Shown here: in pieces, positions 43,014 to 51,005 of the stretch
Layout of the letters: every line of letters begins with the position of its first letter
Position numbering within the stretch: the first letter of the stretch is position 1
From: Streptomyces sp. NBC_00154
GTDB taxonomy: Bacteria > Actinomycetota > Actinomycetes > Streptomycetales > Streptomycetaceae
Reading direction: 5' to 3'
NCBI RefSeq assembly: GCF_026342835.1
Contig: NZ_JAPEMI010000002.1
Coordinates: 806,001-870,000 of the forward strand
DNA: 64,000 bases
Made by a program: the position numbers and the translations under genes
The notes under the pieces: generated by a model
Database searches by the model: none
Seen by the model: the letters and a program-made list of their open reading frames with translations, nothing else
Told to the model about the DNA's origin: nothing

Positions 43014-43382
43014 CTAGGACGACCTGCGCCGCCGGGTTGGGGGCGTGGTGTCGGGTTCGGCAGCCTTCAAGTCGGCCAGCAGTTCGGCCTGACCCGTCAG
43101 TACACCGGACAAGATGCTTCGCGCGACCCGCAGCAGCTCCGCCACCTGGGGATTGGCCAGCGAGTAGTAGACCGCCGAGCCCTCCCGGCGGGGGACGACG
43201 AGGTTGGCTCGGCGCAGGACGGCCAGCTGCTGGGAGAGGTGGGCCGCCTCCACGCCGACCTCGAGCAGCATTTCGGACACCGCGTGCTCACGCTCGCTGA
43301 GAAGTTCCAGCACCCTGATCCGTACCGGGTGGCCCAGGGTTTTGAAGAACTCCGCCTTCAGCTGGTACAGCGGCGCGCTCAC
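43014..43382 (-). CDS. ArsR family regulator (paralogue 3)
   Basis: A 122-residue winged-helix protein: PLYQLKAEFFKTLGHPVRIR, VSEMLLEVGVEAAHLSQQLA, VVPRREGSAVYYSLANPQVA and ELLRVARSILSGVLTGQAEL. The start is set at GTG 43382 by alignment with its two paralogues; ATG 43451 would add 23 residues and lies closer to the operator. The C-terminus (TPPTRRRRSS) is basic. It is a monocistronic regulator with its own GAATT-N10-GCAATT site upstream. Confidence 0.85.
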   Translation of the reverse strand: MSAPLYQLKAEFFKTLGHPVRIRVLELLSEREHAVSEMLLEVGVEAAHLSQQLAVLRRANLVVPRREGSAVYYSLANPQVAELLRVARSILSGVLTGQAELLADLKAAEPDTTPPTRRRRSS

Positions 43383-43518
43383 TGCACCCGCCCCGCGCAG
43401 ATAGGGGCCGCCGGGGTGCCGGACGGCCGTTGTCGTGCGTGCACCATGCATCGCGTCCACCCAAAACTCTTCGCCATGGGGACATCCTCGCGCCCTCACA
43501 CATACATGATGATCTCGG

Positions 43519-43539
43519 GAATTAATAAGATTAGCAATT
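43519..43539. promoter_or_regulatory. GAATT-N10-GCAATT operator, copy 3
   Basis: Begins GAATTAATAAGATTA and ends GCAATT, 15 of 21 bases as in copy 1 with identical ends and spacing. It lies 68 or 137 bp upstream of the ArsR start, depending on start choice. Confidence 0.6.
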
Positions 43540-43914
43540 ATGAAAGCCGTGAGAGGCCAGGCGCGCATGCCACGACAGCCTGGCTCCGACAGAGCCCTTC
43601 TGACGTACCCGCCCTGCCGTCTCAAATGCCTGTCGGCGAGGACGGCGACTGCCCGCGCTGCGGCCACGGCCACCTGGTGCGTGCGGGCATCCTGAGCGGA
43701 AGCACTTGGGGGCCCAGAGGGAAGCCGCATTCTTGGATCCTGCCCGCCGCGTGTCGGGCAGGCCTCAGCCGCAGCGACCTGGACACAGCTCTGGAGGCAC
43801 TGGGCGCGGCCCGCGGTCAAGAACTCGATCCCCTGGCGTGCGCAGGGTCCCGCCCTCCGCCGAGGACGGGACCACCTAGCCATGTAGTTCGTCCCCAGTG
43901 GGCCGAAGTGCGGG
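43540..43914. other. Region between ArsR paralogue 3 and yjdM
   Basis: A plus frame from ATG 43627 carries a CPRCGHGHLVRAG zinc-finger-like patch and LSRSDLDTALEALGAARG, but its start lacks a ribosome site and composition is ordinary for non-coding GC-rich DNA. I do not call a gene. Confidence 0.35.
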
Positions 43915-44277
43915 TCAGGCTTTCTTGACCACGCTGGACTTGAGCTGCATGGAGCCGAACCCGTCGATCTTGCAGTCGATGTCGTGGCCGTCCGCACCGT
44001 CCACGAGACGGATATTGCGCACCTTGGTGCCGGCCTTGATCCCGCTCGGGCTGCCCTTGACCTTCAAAGTCTTGATCACGGTGACTGTGTCGCCGTCGAC
44101 GAGCACGTTGCCGACCGCATCCCTGATCGTCGCATCCTCGCGGTCGTCCGCAGGTCCGGTGGACGTGGGCGACCACTCGTGGCCGCACTCGGGACAGATC
44201 AGGAGCGCGCCCATCTCGTAGGTGTACGCGCTGGAGCATTCGGGGCACGGCGGTAGTGCCTCGGTTGCATCGCTCAT
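43915..44277 (-). CDS. yjdM: Zinc ribbon protein YjdM (PhnA family)
   Basis: A 120-residue protein, ATG 44277: LPPCPECSSAYTYEMGALLI then CPECGHEWSP forms the N-terminal zinc ribbon. The C-terminal KOW-like domain is AVGNVLVDGDTVTVIKTLKV then KGSPSGIKAGTKVRNIRLVD and DHDIDCKIDGFGSMQLKSSVVKK-like sequence. The family was once called alkylphosphonate uptake PhnA, but its function is unknown. It follows the STAS gene by 40 bp in the same direction, so it may be the last gene of the SulP operon. Confidence 0.9.
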   Translation of the reverse strand: MSDATEALPPCPECSSAYTYEMGALLICPECGHEWSPTSTGPADDREDATIRDAVGNVLVDGDTVTVIKTLKVKGSPSGIKAGTKVRNIRLVDGADGHDIDCKIDGFGSMQLKSSVVKKA

Positions 44278-44317
44278 GGTGTTTCCTTGCCTTGTTCGTT
44301 CCTGTGCATCTCTTACA

Positions 44318-44728
44318 TCAGGTGTTATGCCGCCGCGGTGCGCCCTTTGGGCCACGCGTCGCTGCACCACTGCCGCTGCCACCGACCATCGCCCGGTGAG
44401 CAGCAAGAGCTGAGGGCAAGTCGCAGTGCACGGGGATCGGTGGATGGGTGCCCTCTGGGACCAGGGAGCCGTCGGAAGGGATCGCGGCGAGTTCCAGGCG
44501 CCGTCCCACCTGGGCGAGTTGGCGGGCTGCCTGGGCCACGGCCATCTGTCCGCCGACGGACCAGCCGCGCAGTTCGGTCAGGTCGAGGATGACCGGTCCG
44601 GTGCCCCGGGGCAGGACCCAGCCGATCGCTCCGGTGAACCGGGCGACCGCCGCCTCGGGTCCCAGGTGCCCGGCCAGGGAGAGAACGCCCAGATCGGGGT
44701 GGATGGTGTAGTGCCACTCCATGGTCAT
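44318..44728 (-). CDS. STAS domain protein (anti-sigma factor antagonist-like)
   Basis: A 136-residue protein, ATG 44728. MTMEWHYTIHPDLGVLSLAG, LGPEAAVARFTGAIGWVLPR, GPVILDLTELRGWSVGGQMA and AQAARQLAQVGRRLELAAIP fit the STAS fold. The phospho-acceptor position at the start of helix 2 is in RGWSVGG, where Ser follows Trp. It lies 19 bp after the RsbW-like ATPase gene. A kinase-antagonist pair is inferred. Confidence 0.8.
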   Translation of the reverse strand: MTMEWHYTIHPDLGVLSLAGHLGPEAAVARFTGAIGWVLPRGTGPVILDLTELRGWSVGGQMAVAQAARQLAQVGRRLELAAIPSDGSLVPEGTHPPIPVHCDLPSALAAHRAMVGGSGSGAATRGPKGAPRRHNT

Positions 44729-44747
44729 CGGCTGCTGTCTCGGTCTT

Positions 44748-45173
44748 TCACAGGGGGAGGGTGATCCAGATGCTTTTGCCCTTGCCGTCCGCGTCGCCCC
44801 GGATGACGGCGGTGCCGCCCAGGCCGAGGGTGAGTTCCATGACGGTGCCCAGCCCGCTGGCACCGGTCGCGGTGATCGCCGAGAAGAGCAGGGGTTGGTA
44901 GGGGTGGCGGTCGTGGACGGCGAACGCGAACGTGTCCTGACCGGCCGCGTAGATCACGGTGACATTCGGGGAGAGCGCGGCGGCGTGTTGGACGCTGTTG
45001 GTCACCAGCTCGGACAGGATCAGCAGTGCTGGGTCCACGGTGGGATGCCGTCGACTGACGCCCCACTCGGCAAGGACCTGCTCGGTGGTCTCACGGGCGA
45101 TCCGCACCGCCGAGCCCATCGTGGGCAGGGTCAGCACATGCCGCAGGGGCAGGGTTTCGAGCTGGGCGCTCAC
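44748..45173 (-). CDS. RsbW-like ATP-binding protein (anti-sigma-type kinase)
   Basis: A 141-residue GHKL protein, GTG 45173 overlapping the PNPOx-like stop (GTGA). N-box: LLILSELVTNSVQHAAALSP. G1-like: FAFAVHDRHPYQPLL. G2-like: GASGLGTVMELTLGLGGTAV and GKGKSIWITLPL. It is the intact paralogue of the frameshifted gene at 41947-42512. Such proteins phosphorylate STAS partners and sequester sigma factors; the adjacent STAS gene is the obvious partner. Confidence 0.85.
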   Translation of the reverse strand: MSAQLETLPLRHVLTLPTMGSAVRIARETTEQVLAEWGVSRRHPTVDPALLILSELVTNSVQHAAALSPNVTVIYAAGQDTFAFAVHDRHPYQPLLFSAITATGASGLGTVMELTLGLGGTAVIRGDADGKGKSIWITLPL

Positions 45174-45586
45174 CGGACGGCCTCGGCGTGGGCCAGGCGG
45201 AACCCGGTCACCGTCTGCGGGCGGATCCGCACCAGGGTGTCGTGCGGGCTGTGCGCCCAGCCGGGCAGGGTGCGGCGGTAGTGGCCGGCCTCATCCGGAT
45301 CGGTGATGATCTCGGCCGGTCCCGTGGCGGTCACGGTCCAGCCGATCCCGCCCGTCGTCTTGATCTCGGCCGCGTGATAGGTGAGCGATGGCCGGCAGGC
45401 CAGAGCGGTGGCCTGTGCGGGCGTACGCACGATCAGACGCCCGTACTCAAGGATGTGGACGGCCGGGCGGACCACAGGGATCTCGCGCTGGACGTACACC
45501 AGGTGCCCCTGGGCGGCGCCTTCGAGCAGCCACAACGCCTCGGTGCCGGGCACTTCGACCATGCGGCGGGAGACGGGGGTGGTCAT
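45170..45586 (-). CDS. Pyridoxamine 5'-phosphate oxidase-like flavin-binding protein
   Basis: A 138-residue split-barrel protein, ATG 45586 after GAAGGAG. EALWLLEGAAQGHLVYVQRE, PVVRPAVHILEYGRLIVRTP and TGGIGWTVTATGPAEIITDP are the Pyridox_ox_2 pattern, which binds FMN, haem or F420 in relatives. Its ATG overlaps the SulP stop (ATGA) and its stop overlaps the ATPase start. A cofactor-sensing role between transporter and kinase is inference. Confidence 0.82.
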   Translation of the reverse strand: MTTPVSRRMVEVPGTEALWLLEGAAQGHLVYVQREIPVVRPAVHILEYGRLIVRTPAQATALACRPSLTYHAAEIKTTGGIGWTVTATGPAEIITDPDEAGHYRRTLPGWAHSPHDTLVRIRPQTVTGFRLAHAEAVR

Positions 45587-47298
45587 CGGGAAGCTCCTTC
45601 GGTGACAGGGACACCGGGCAGGAGGCCGGCCTGGTGCAGGTGGGCGCGGGCCCCGGCGATGGCCTCCGGCGTGGTGGCGTACTCCCGGCCCTCCAACCGG
45701 AGCAGGTCCAGCGCACCGACCGATTCGAGGGCGCGCCGCTGGCCGGGGCGTACCCCGGAGGTCATCACGGCAATGCCGCGCCGGTTCAGCTTCTGCACGG
45801 CGTCCTTGAGGACCAGGGCGCCGGTGGCATCCATCGTCGACACCCTCGCCATCCGCAGGATCACCACACGGACGTCAGCGACCTCGGAGAGCTCCAGGAG
45901 GAAGCGGTGGGCACCGGCGAAGAACAACGGCCCGTCGATCCTGTACGCGACGATGTGCTCCGCCAGCAGCGCGTACTCCTCCTCACTGTGCTCACCGGGC
46001 AGATCGGCTGTGAAGTCGACTTGGTCCAGCCGCGCCTGGAGGGCAACCGCCCGCAGCGCCAGCGCACCGGCCACCACCAGGCCGATGATGACTGCGTAGA
46101 CGAGGTCGAGCGCAAGCGTGGCGACGGCGGTCAGCACCAGGACGATCGCGTCCGAGCGAGTCGCGCGGACCATCGCCCGCAGCGCACCGACCTCCACCAT
46201 CCGGATCGCGGTCGCCAACAGCACCCCGGCCAGCGCAGCCAGAGGGATCTTGGAGACGAGAGGGGCGGCCGCGAAGACAATGACCGCGAGGACGGCGGCG
46301 TGGGTGAGAGCGGCGAGGCGGGACCCCGCGCCGGTACGGACGTTGACAGCGGTACGGGCGATCGCCGCGGTGGCGGGGACTCCGCCGAACAAAGGGGCGG
46401 CAAGGTTCGCGATGCCCTGCCCGAACAGTTCCTTGTCCGGGTCGTGCTTCTGCCCCACCGTCATCCCGTCCGCGACGGTCGCCGACAGCAGCGACTCCAA
46501 CGCGGCCAGCGCGGCGACCGCGACGGTCGGGGCGAGCAGCGAACCCAGCGTGGACAGGTCGAGAAAGGCCAGCGACGGCGCGGGCAGCCCGGACGGCAGG
46601 TCGCCGATCGGGGCGGCCGCGTCCAGGTGGAAGAGCTGGGCGGCGAGCGTTGCGGCGACGACCCCGATGATCGAGAACGGGATGGTGGGGCGCCACCGGG
46701 CGCCGAGCAGCATCACGGCCGCCACGGCGAGGGCCAGGGCGACCGCGGTCCAGTTCGGGGTGCGTACGAACTCCTCGACGGCCCGCCAGGTCACCACCAG
46801 GACCTTGTCGCCCTCCGGCTTGGCCACCCCGAGCGCGTTGGGGACCTGCTGGAGACCGATGACGCAGGCGATGCCGAGGGTGAAGCCCTCCACCACCGGG
46901 GCCGGGATGTAGCGCATGTACCGGCCGGCCCTCAGCAGGGCGAGCGCCATCAGCAGAACACCGGCCATCAGCCCGACGGTCAGCACCCCGCCCGGCCCGT
47001 ACTCGGCGACGATCGGTACAAGGACGACCGTCATCGCCCCGGTCGGCCCGGAGACCTGGAGGTTGGAGCCGCCGAACAGCGCGGCGAGCGCGCCGGCGAC
47101 CACGGCGGTGGCGAGTCCGGCCTCGGCGCCGAGCCCGGAGGAGACGCCGAAGCCGAGCGCGAGCGGCAGCGCGACGATCGCGACGGTGAGGCCGGCGAGC
47201 AGATCGCGGCGCGGGTTGCGGCCCATGACGGCGAAATCGGCGCGGACGGGCAGCAGCGACCGCGCCCGGTGCAAGGAGCGAGCAAAGAGTGTACTCAC
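45583..47298 (-). CDS. SulP family anion transporter with C-terminal STAS domain
   Basis: A 571-residue membrane protein, GTG 47298 overlapping the ArsR stop (GTGA). Twelve to fourteen helices begin DLLAGLTVAIVALPLALGFG. The SulP signatures are GLATAVVAGALAALFGGSNL with QVSGPTGAMTVVL and GVPATAAIARTAVNVRTGAG. The cytoplasmic STAS domain starts near residue 455 (YRIDGPLFFAGAHRFLLELS, ILRMARVSTMDATGALVLKD). SulP proteins move sulfate, bicarbonate or dicarboxylates. No carbonic anhydrase is fused or adjacent, so the anion is open. Confidence 0.92.
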   Translation of the reverse strand: MSTLFARSLHRARSLLPVRADFAVMGRNPRRDLLAGLTVAIVALPLALGFGVSSGLGAEAGLATAVVAGALAALFGGSNLQVSGPTGAMTVVLVPIVAEYGPGGVLTVGLMAGVLLMALALLRAGRYMRYIPAPVVEGFTLGIACVIGLQQVPNALGVAKPEGDKVLVVTWRAVEEFVRTPNWTAVALALAVAAVMLLGARWRPTIPFSIIGVVAATLAAQLFHLDAAAPIGDLPSGLPAPSLAFLDLSTLGSLLAPTVAVAALAALESLLSATVADGMTVGQKHDPDKELFGQGIANLAAPLFGGVPATAAIARTAVNVRTGAGSRLAALTHAAVLAVIVFAAAPLVSKIPLAALAGVLLATAIRMVEVGALRAMVRATRSDAIVLVLTAVATLALDLVYAVIIGLVVAGALALRAVALQARLDQVDFTADLPGEHSEEEYALLAEHIVAYRIDGPLFFAGAHRFLLELSEVADVRVVILRMARVSTMDATGALVLKDAVQKLNRRGIAVMTSGVRPGQRRALESVGALDLLRLEGREYATTPEAIAGARAHLHQAGLLPGVPVTEGASR

Positions 47299-47636
47299 CG
47301 TGCCGAGACCTCGGCTCCCCGCAACTCGGCCAGCAGCTCGTTCTGCCCGGCCAGCATCTCCGTCAGGATCCGCCGCGCAGCCCGCATCAACTCCGCGACA
47401 TCCCCGCCGGCCAGCTCGTACACCACGGTCGAGCCCTCACGGGCCGAGGTCACGATGCCCGAGCGGCGCAGCACGGCCAGTTGCTGGGACAGCGCGGAGG
47501 GCTCCACCTCGATCGCCGCGAGCAGGTGGCGCACCGGCATCGGCCCGCCCTGCAGCAGCTCCAGTACGCGTATGCGGACCGGGTGTCCGAGCATCCGGAA
47601 GAACTCGGCCTTGGCCTGATACAGCGGAACCGGCAC
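47295..47636 (-). CDS. ArsR family regulator (paralogue 2) heading the SulP operon
   Basis: A 113-residue winged-helix protein, GTG 47636 with GAAGGGAG ten bases upstream. PVPLYQAKAEFFRMLGHPVR, PVRHLLAAIEVEPSALSQQL and TVVYELAGGDVAELMRAARR are nearly identical to paralogue 1. It is first gene of a GTGA/ATGA-linked series: ArsR, SulP, PNPOx-like, ATPase, STAS. A GAATT-N10-GCAATT operator lies 95 bp upstream. Confidence 0.9.
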   Translation of the reverse strand: MPVPLYQAKAEFFRMLGHPVRIRVLELLQGGPMPVRHLLAAIEVEPSALSQQLAVLRRSGIVTSAREGSTVVYELAGGDVAELMRAARRILTEMLAGQNELLAELRGAEVSAR

Positions 47637-47730
47637 GGTCGCGGACTCCCTTCACCACCCCGATACCCCGGGGTGTCATCTGGTGCCATGCCCGCGGCTA
47701 CCTGCGGACACGGCCAACACAGCATGTAAT

Positions 47731-47752
47731 GAATTGCAGAATTTCGCAATTC
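47731..47752. promoter_or_regulatory. GAATT-N10-GCAATT operator, copy 2
   Basis: A symmetric site: GAATTGC and GCAATTC flank AGAATTTC, a perfect 7-bp inverted repeat. In gene orientation 17 of 21 bases match copy 1. It is the best-formed of the three and likely the highest-affinity site. Confidence 0.7.
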
Positions 47753-47801
47753 GTAGATTCGTTGAGAGCTCGGCTGTGCGGAGAGGAGGCGGGTCGCCGC
47801 C

Positions 47802-48120
47802 GACCACGGCGGCCAGAGGTGTGGAGACGATTCCCAGCAGCGCGTTGAGGCGCCTGACCTTGCTGTATCCGTACCTGGCACACTGCTTGGCGTAGCCGTG
47901 GGTGCGGCGGATCGTATCGTCGATGTCTACGTAGGCGACCTGGTCCGCAGCGGGCAGCAGCGGAGGGCACGAGGCCAGGCGGGGCAACAACCGGCAGGCC
48001 ACGGCGTGCAGTTGCTTGACATGCCCGTGCGTGAAGGAACGCAGAAACGACCCCAGCGTGGACGGGGCCTGCACACCGTCGGGGGGCACGTCCGCCCGCT
48101 CGACGACCTCACCCACCGTG
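47802..48120 (-). pseudogene. IS1380-family transposase N-terminal remnant
   Basis: GVQAPSTLGSFLRSFTHGHV, QLHAVACRLLPRLASCPPLL and VAYVDIDDTIRRTHGYAKQC then GYSKVRRLNALLGIVSTPL match IS1380 transposases, including the first catalytic Asp in DIDDT. The frame diverges after STPLAAVV, so the C-terminal two thirds are lost. Confidence 0.7.
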
Positions 48121-48320
48121 CGGTCCTGGACTGGCTCGACCACCGCCGCAGCCGCTGGCCGAACACGGCCAACCCCCACCTGCTGATCACCCCGCCACCC
48201 TGGAACGTCTCACCGCACCGGAGCTCAGGCACAGCGTGGCGACCACCGCTGGCAGCAGGTGGCCGCCGGCCGCCCCGGACCAGGCACCGCTCAAGGAAAG
48301 CGGTCGGCACCCGGACCTCC

Positions 48321-48966
48321 TCGTTGCTGTTCCTTGTCGGCGGGGCATTGGTCAGTGACGGCTTCCTCGGTCTGATTCACATCACGCCGGGCAGTGACAT
48401 CGTCGGGGTCACTGCGGATCTCGCTCTGTTCGCGGTACTTTTCACCGACGGAATGTACGTCTCCTTCCCGAAGCTGCGCGCGAACTGGAAGAACCCGGCG
48501 CGGGCTTTGGGCCTGGGTATGCCGTTGGCTCGTCGGCATGGCCCTGGTCACGCACTACGTGATGGGTCTGGACTGGACGACGTCGTTCCTGGTCGGCGCA
48601 GTACTGGCGCCGACCGACCCGGTGTTCACCTCGGCAATCGCCGGACGCAAAGAAGTGTCAGCCGAGCTGCGGCAGTTGCTGAATGTCGAGAGCGGCATCA
48701 ACGACGGCCTCGCACTGCCCATCGTCCTGGTCCTCATCGCCGCCGCCGGCCACGCCGCCGGCCACGTCGAGGCCTCGCTCGGCAAGATCGCCCTGGAGCT
48801 GGGCCTCGGACTGGGACTCGGCATCATCCTGCCGCTGCTCGTCATCAGCCTCGTCCGTTTTCGACTTCTGGGCGCGGAGCCCAAGCTGCAGCCATTGCTG
48901 CCGCTCGCCATCGGGATCACTCTGTACGGGCTGTGCTACCTCACCCACGCCAACCCCTACCTCGCC
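48321..48966 (+). pseudogene. Cation:proton antiporter (NhaP/CPA1-like), truncated and frameshifted
   Basis: LLFLVGGALVSDGFLGLIHI, ADLALFAVLFTDGMYVSFPK and NPARALGLGMPLA are in one frame. VGMALVTHYVMGLDWTTSFL, VGAVLAPTDPVFTSAIAGRK and LLNVESGINDGLALPIVLVL are in the next, with the switch at ~48525. APTDP and NVESGINDG are the ion-binding signatures of CPA1 exchangers. The first helix and everything after THANPYLA are missing; an IS481 tail replaces them. Confidence 0.75.
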
Positions 48967-48968
48967 GT

Positions 48969-49157
48969 TCTCCGTACCGCTTCAACCGCACCCTGCTGGA
49001 GGAATGGGCCTACCTGCGGCCCTACACCACCAACACCGAACGCACCGCGGCCCTGGCAGACTTCCGCCACATCTGCAACCACCACCGCTGGCACACCGCA
49101 CTCGACGGCAAGCCACCGATCAGCCGAGTCAACAACGCTACGGGTCAATACAACTAG
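48969..49157 (+). pseudogene. IS481-family transposase C-terminal remnant
   Basis: SPYRFNRTLLEEWAYLRPYT, ALADFRHICNHHRWHTALDG and KPPISRVNNATGQYN then stop match the end of IS481 integrases (RFNRTLLDEWAYxRPY...HRxHTALGGxPPxSRVxNLxGQYT) and include the catalytic Glu (E of LLEEW). It directly follows the truncated antiporter. Confidence 0.75.
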
Positions 49158-50878
49158 CGGAAGAAGTGGACGCCGCCGCTCGTGCCCAGAGCGTCGAGTT
49201 CCAACACCCCGCCGTCAGGCGTCACGTACACCGTGCCCGCGGCGAAGTGCTGGTGATCGGCGGCCGGCAGGGCCGCGGCCACGGTGGCGTGCCCGGTCCG
49301 CGGGTCGAGCTTCACCAGTCGGGGGGCGGCGGCCGGTCCGGCGACGGCGTAGATCCGGTCGTCCCCGACGGTGGCCGTGGCCAGGGCGGTGGCGTGGTAG
49401 CTCCAGAGCTTGGCTCCGGTGGTGGTGTCGAACGCGTCGATCTCGCCACCACCGGCTGTCTGGGCCGGGGTGACCAGGACGGTCCCGACGAGCCGGGCGG
49501 AGTGGTCGGCCGCGACCCCGTTCCCGGGCGCGATCTCAGTGTTGCCCACCGCCAGTTTGCGGCTGCGCCCGGACGGTGCGAAGACCCGCACGCTGTCCTG
49601 CCCGGCCTTGTGCACCGAGGCGATCAGCGGCGATCCGGAGAAGACGTGGGCCAGATCGGTGTGGGCGTCCTGAGTCTGACTCCAGAGCACCTTCCCGGTC
49701 CTGCCGTCGTATGCGGTGAGGGTGAACAGGTGCTTGCTGTCGGCGCAGTAGTCGTCGACCACGATGATCCCGTCGGCGCCCCAGTCGTAGGCGTTGCAGT
49801 AGTACCCGCGCGGGCGGAAGCCCCAGACCCGGTGGCCGGTGCGCACGTCCAGGCCCCCCAGGAAGTTCTCGCTGACGATCGTGGCGACATCGCCCTGCAG
49901 GTAGGTCCGGGCGGACATCGCCGTGGGGTGTGCCGAGTCGACCAGCGGCATGGTCCACAGGATTGTCCCGGTGGAGGTGTCGATGCCGGCCAGGGCAGTG
50001 CAGGAGTTGCTGTCCTTACCGAAAGCGACCGTGCCGTGGCCCTCGGCGGTGAGCGTCGGAGACATCGCGCACGGGCGGGATCCGCTCTTCGCCGCGTTCG
50101 GCGGCAGCGCGGCGCTCCACACCACGCTGCCGTCGGTCAGGTCGTAAGCCGTGACACCGGCCCGGGTGCTCGCGCGGATCAGCAGCTTGTCGGTGAGCCA
50201 GCTGCCGATCAACTCGTCGTCTGCGGCAGACGGGGGTATCTGCCACACCGGCGCCAGGTGTTTCGACGCCGCGGGGACGGCCTCCTCCCGGTGCAGGGCA
50301 ACAGCCGCAGCTCCGCCGGCCACGGCGAGCACAGCAAGGGTGAGCAGGATCCGCCCGGCGCGCCGACCGGTCCTGCGGGCCGGCTGTGGCTGGGCCGACG
50401 GCAGCGACTGCGCGGCGACAGCCACCGGAAAGGGCAATCGCTCGGGACCGAGAACCGCCGTGGACACCGGGATTGCCGCGGAGGTGGCCGCGCGAGCGGC
50501 GGCAGCCGTCGGTGCCACCGGGACCGACGGGCCGGCCGCGGAGGTACGGTTCTGCCGGACGGCCTCGCCGCGCGCCCGGTCCTGCGGGTGTGGCACGCGC
50601 GGACCATCAACGGCGCCTGCCGACCGGTGCGGAGCGGACCGATCGTTGCCGCGCACGGCGGGTGGTGCAGCCGGGGGCCGATCGCTCCCCGGCGCGAGGG
50701 GCGACACCTCCGGCCAGTCGTACGTGCGCGACTCGGGGCGCGTACCGTCCTCGCGCTCCGGCGACTGCTGCCCGTACGGTGCGGGGCGCGGCGTGCCGCC
50801 GATGGGTCGGCGGGGTCTGAAGGCCCAGCCGACGTCCTCCTGGGGAGCCCCCTGCTCCGACGAAGGTTCCGGTGTCAT
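49154..50878 (-). CDS. Membrane-anchored PQQ-binding-like beta-propeller protein
   Basis: A 574-residue protein, ATG 50878. Residues 1-165 are a Pro/Arg-rich cytoplasmic segment (GWAFRPRRPIGGTPRPAPYG). One membrane helix follows (RILLTLAVLAVAGGAAAVAL, ~170-190), then an extracellular propeller of YDLTDGSVVWSAALPP, DTSTGTILWTMPL, DVRTGHRVWGFRP, DGRTGKVLWSQT and DTTTGAKLWSYHA blades. In Streptomyces such proteins often resemble AfsK-type sensor domains without the kinase. It has four extracellular cysteines. Role unknown. It may belong with the GH26/mat cluster. Confidence 0.82.
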   Translation of the reverse strand: MTPEPSSEQGAPQEDVGWAFRPRRPIGGTPRPAPYGQQSPEREDGTRPESRTYDWPEVSPLAPGSDRPPAAPPAVRGNDRSAPHRSAGAVDGPRVPHPQDRARGEAVRQNRTSAAGPSVPVAPTAAAARAATSAAIPVSTAVLGPERLPFPVAVAAQSLPSAQPQPARRTGRRAGRILLTLAVLAVAGGAAAVALHREEAVPAASKHLAPVWQIPPSAADDELIGSWLTDKLLIRASTRAGVTAYDLTDGSVVWSAALPPNAAKSGSRPCAMSPTLTAEGHGTVAFGKDSNSCTALAGIDTSTGTILWTMPLVDSAHPTAMSARTYLQGDVATIVSENFLGGLDVRTGHRVWGFRPRGYYCNAYDWGADGIIVVDDYCADSKHLFTLTAYDGRTGKVLWSQTQDAHTDLAHVFSGSPLIASVHKAGQDSVRVFAPSGRSRKLAVGNTEIAPGNGVAADHSARLVGTVLVTPAQTAGGGEIDAFDTTTGAKLWSYHATALATATVGDDRIYAVAGPAAAPRLVKLDPRTGHATVAAALPAADHQHFAAGTVYVTPDGGVLELDALGTSGGVHFFR

Positions 50879-51005
50879 TCCCGCACTTCCACTCTGCTTG
50901 CTCGTGATCGGTCCTGCCCGGTGTTCTTCGACGCCGTCCGTGCTGCCTTGCACGTTGCCGGGAGGCTCGGGCCTGACCGGTCGGCTCGGTCCCGCTGCGC
51001 CGTCC

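Noticed and set aside
42788..43300. Plus-strand frame overlapping ArsR paralogue 3
   Set aside because: It is antisense to a clear winged-helix gene and is dominated by Arg, Pro and Gly runs.
43541..43720. Small plus-strand frames starting right at operator copy 3
   Set aside because: The ATG abuts the operator with no room for promoter or ribosome site, and the frames have ordinary non-coding composition.
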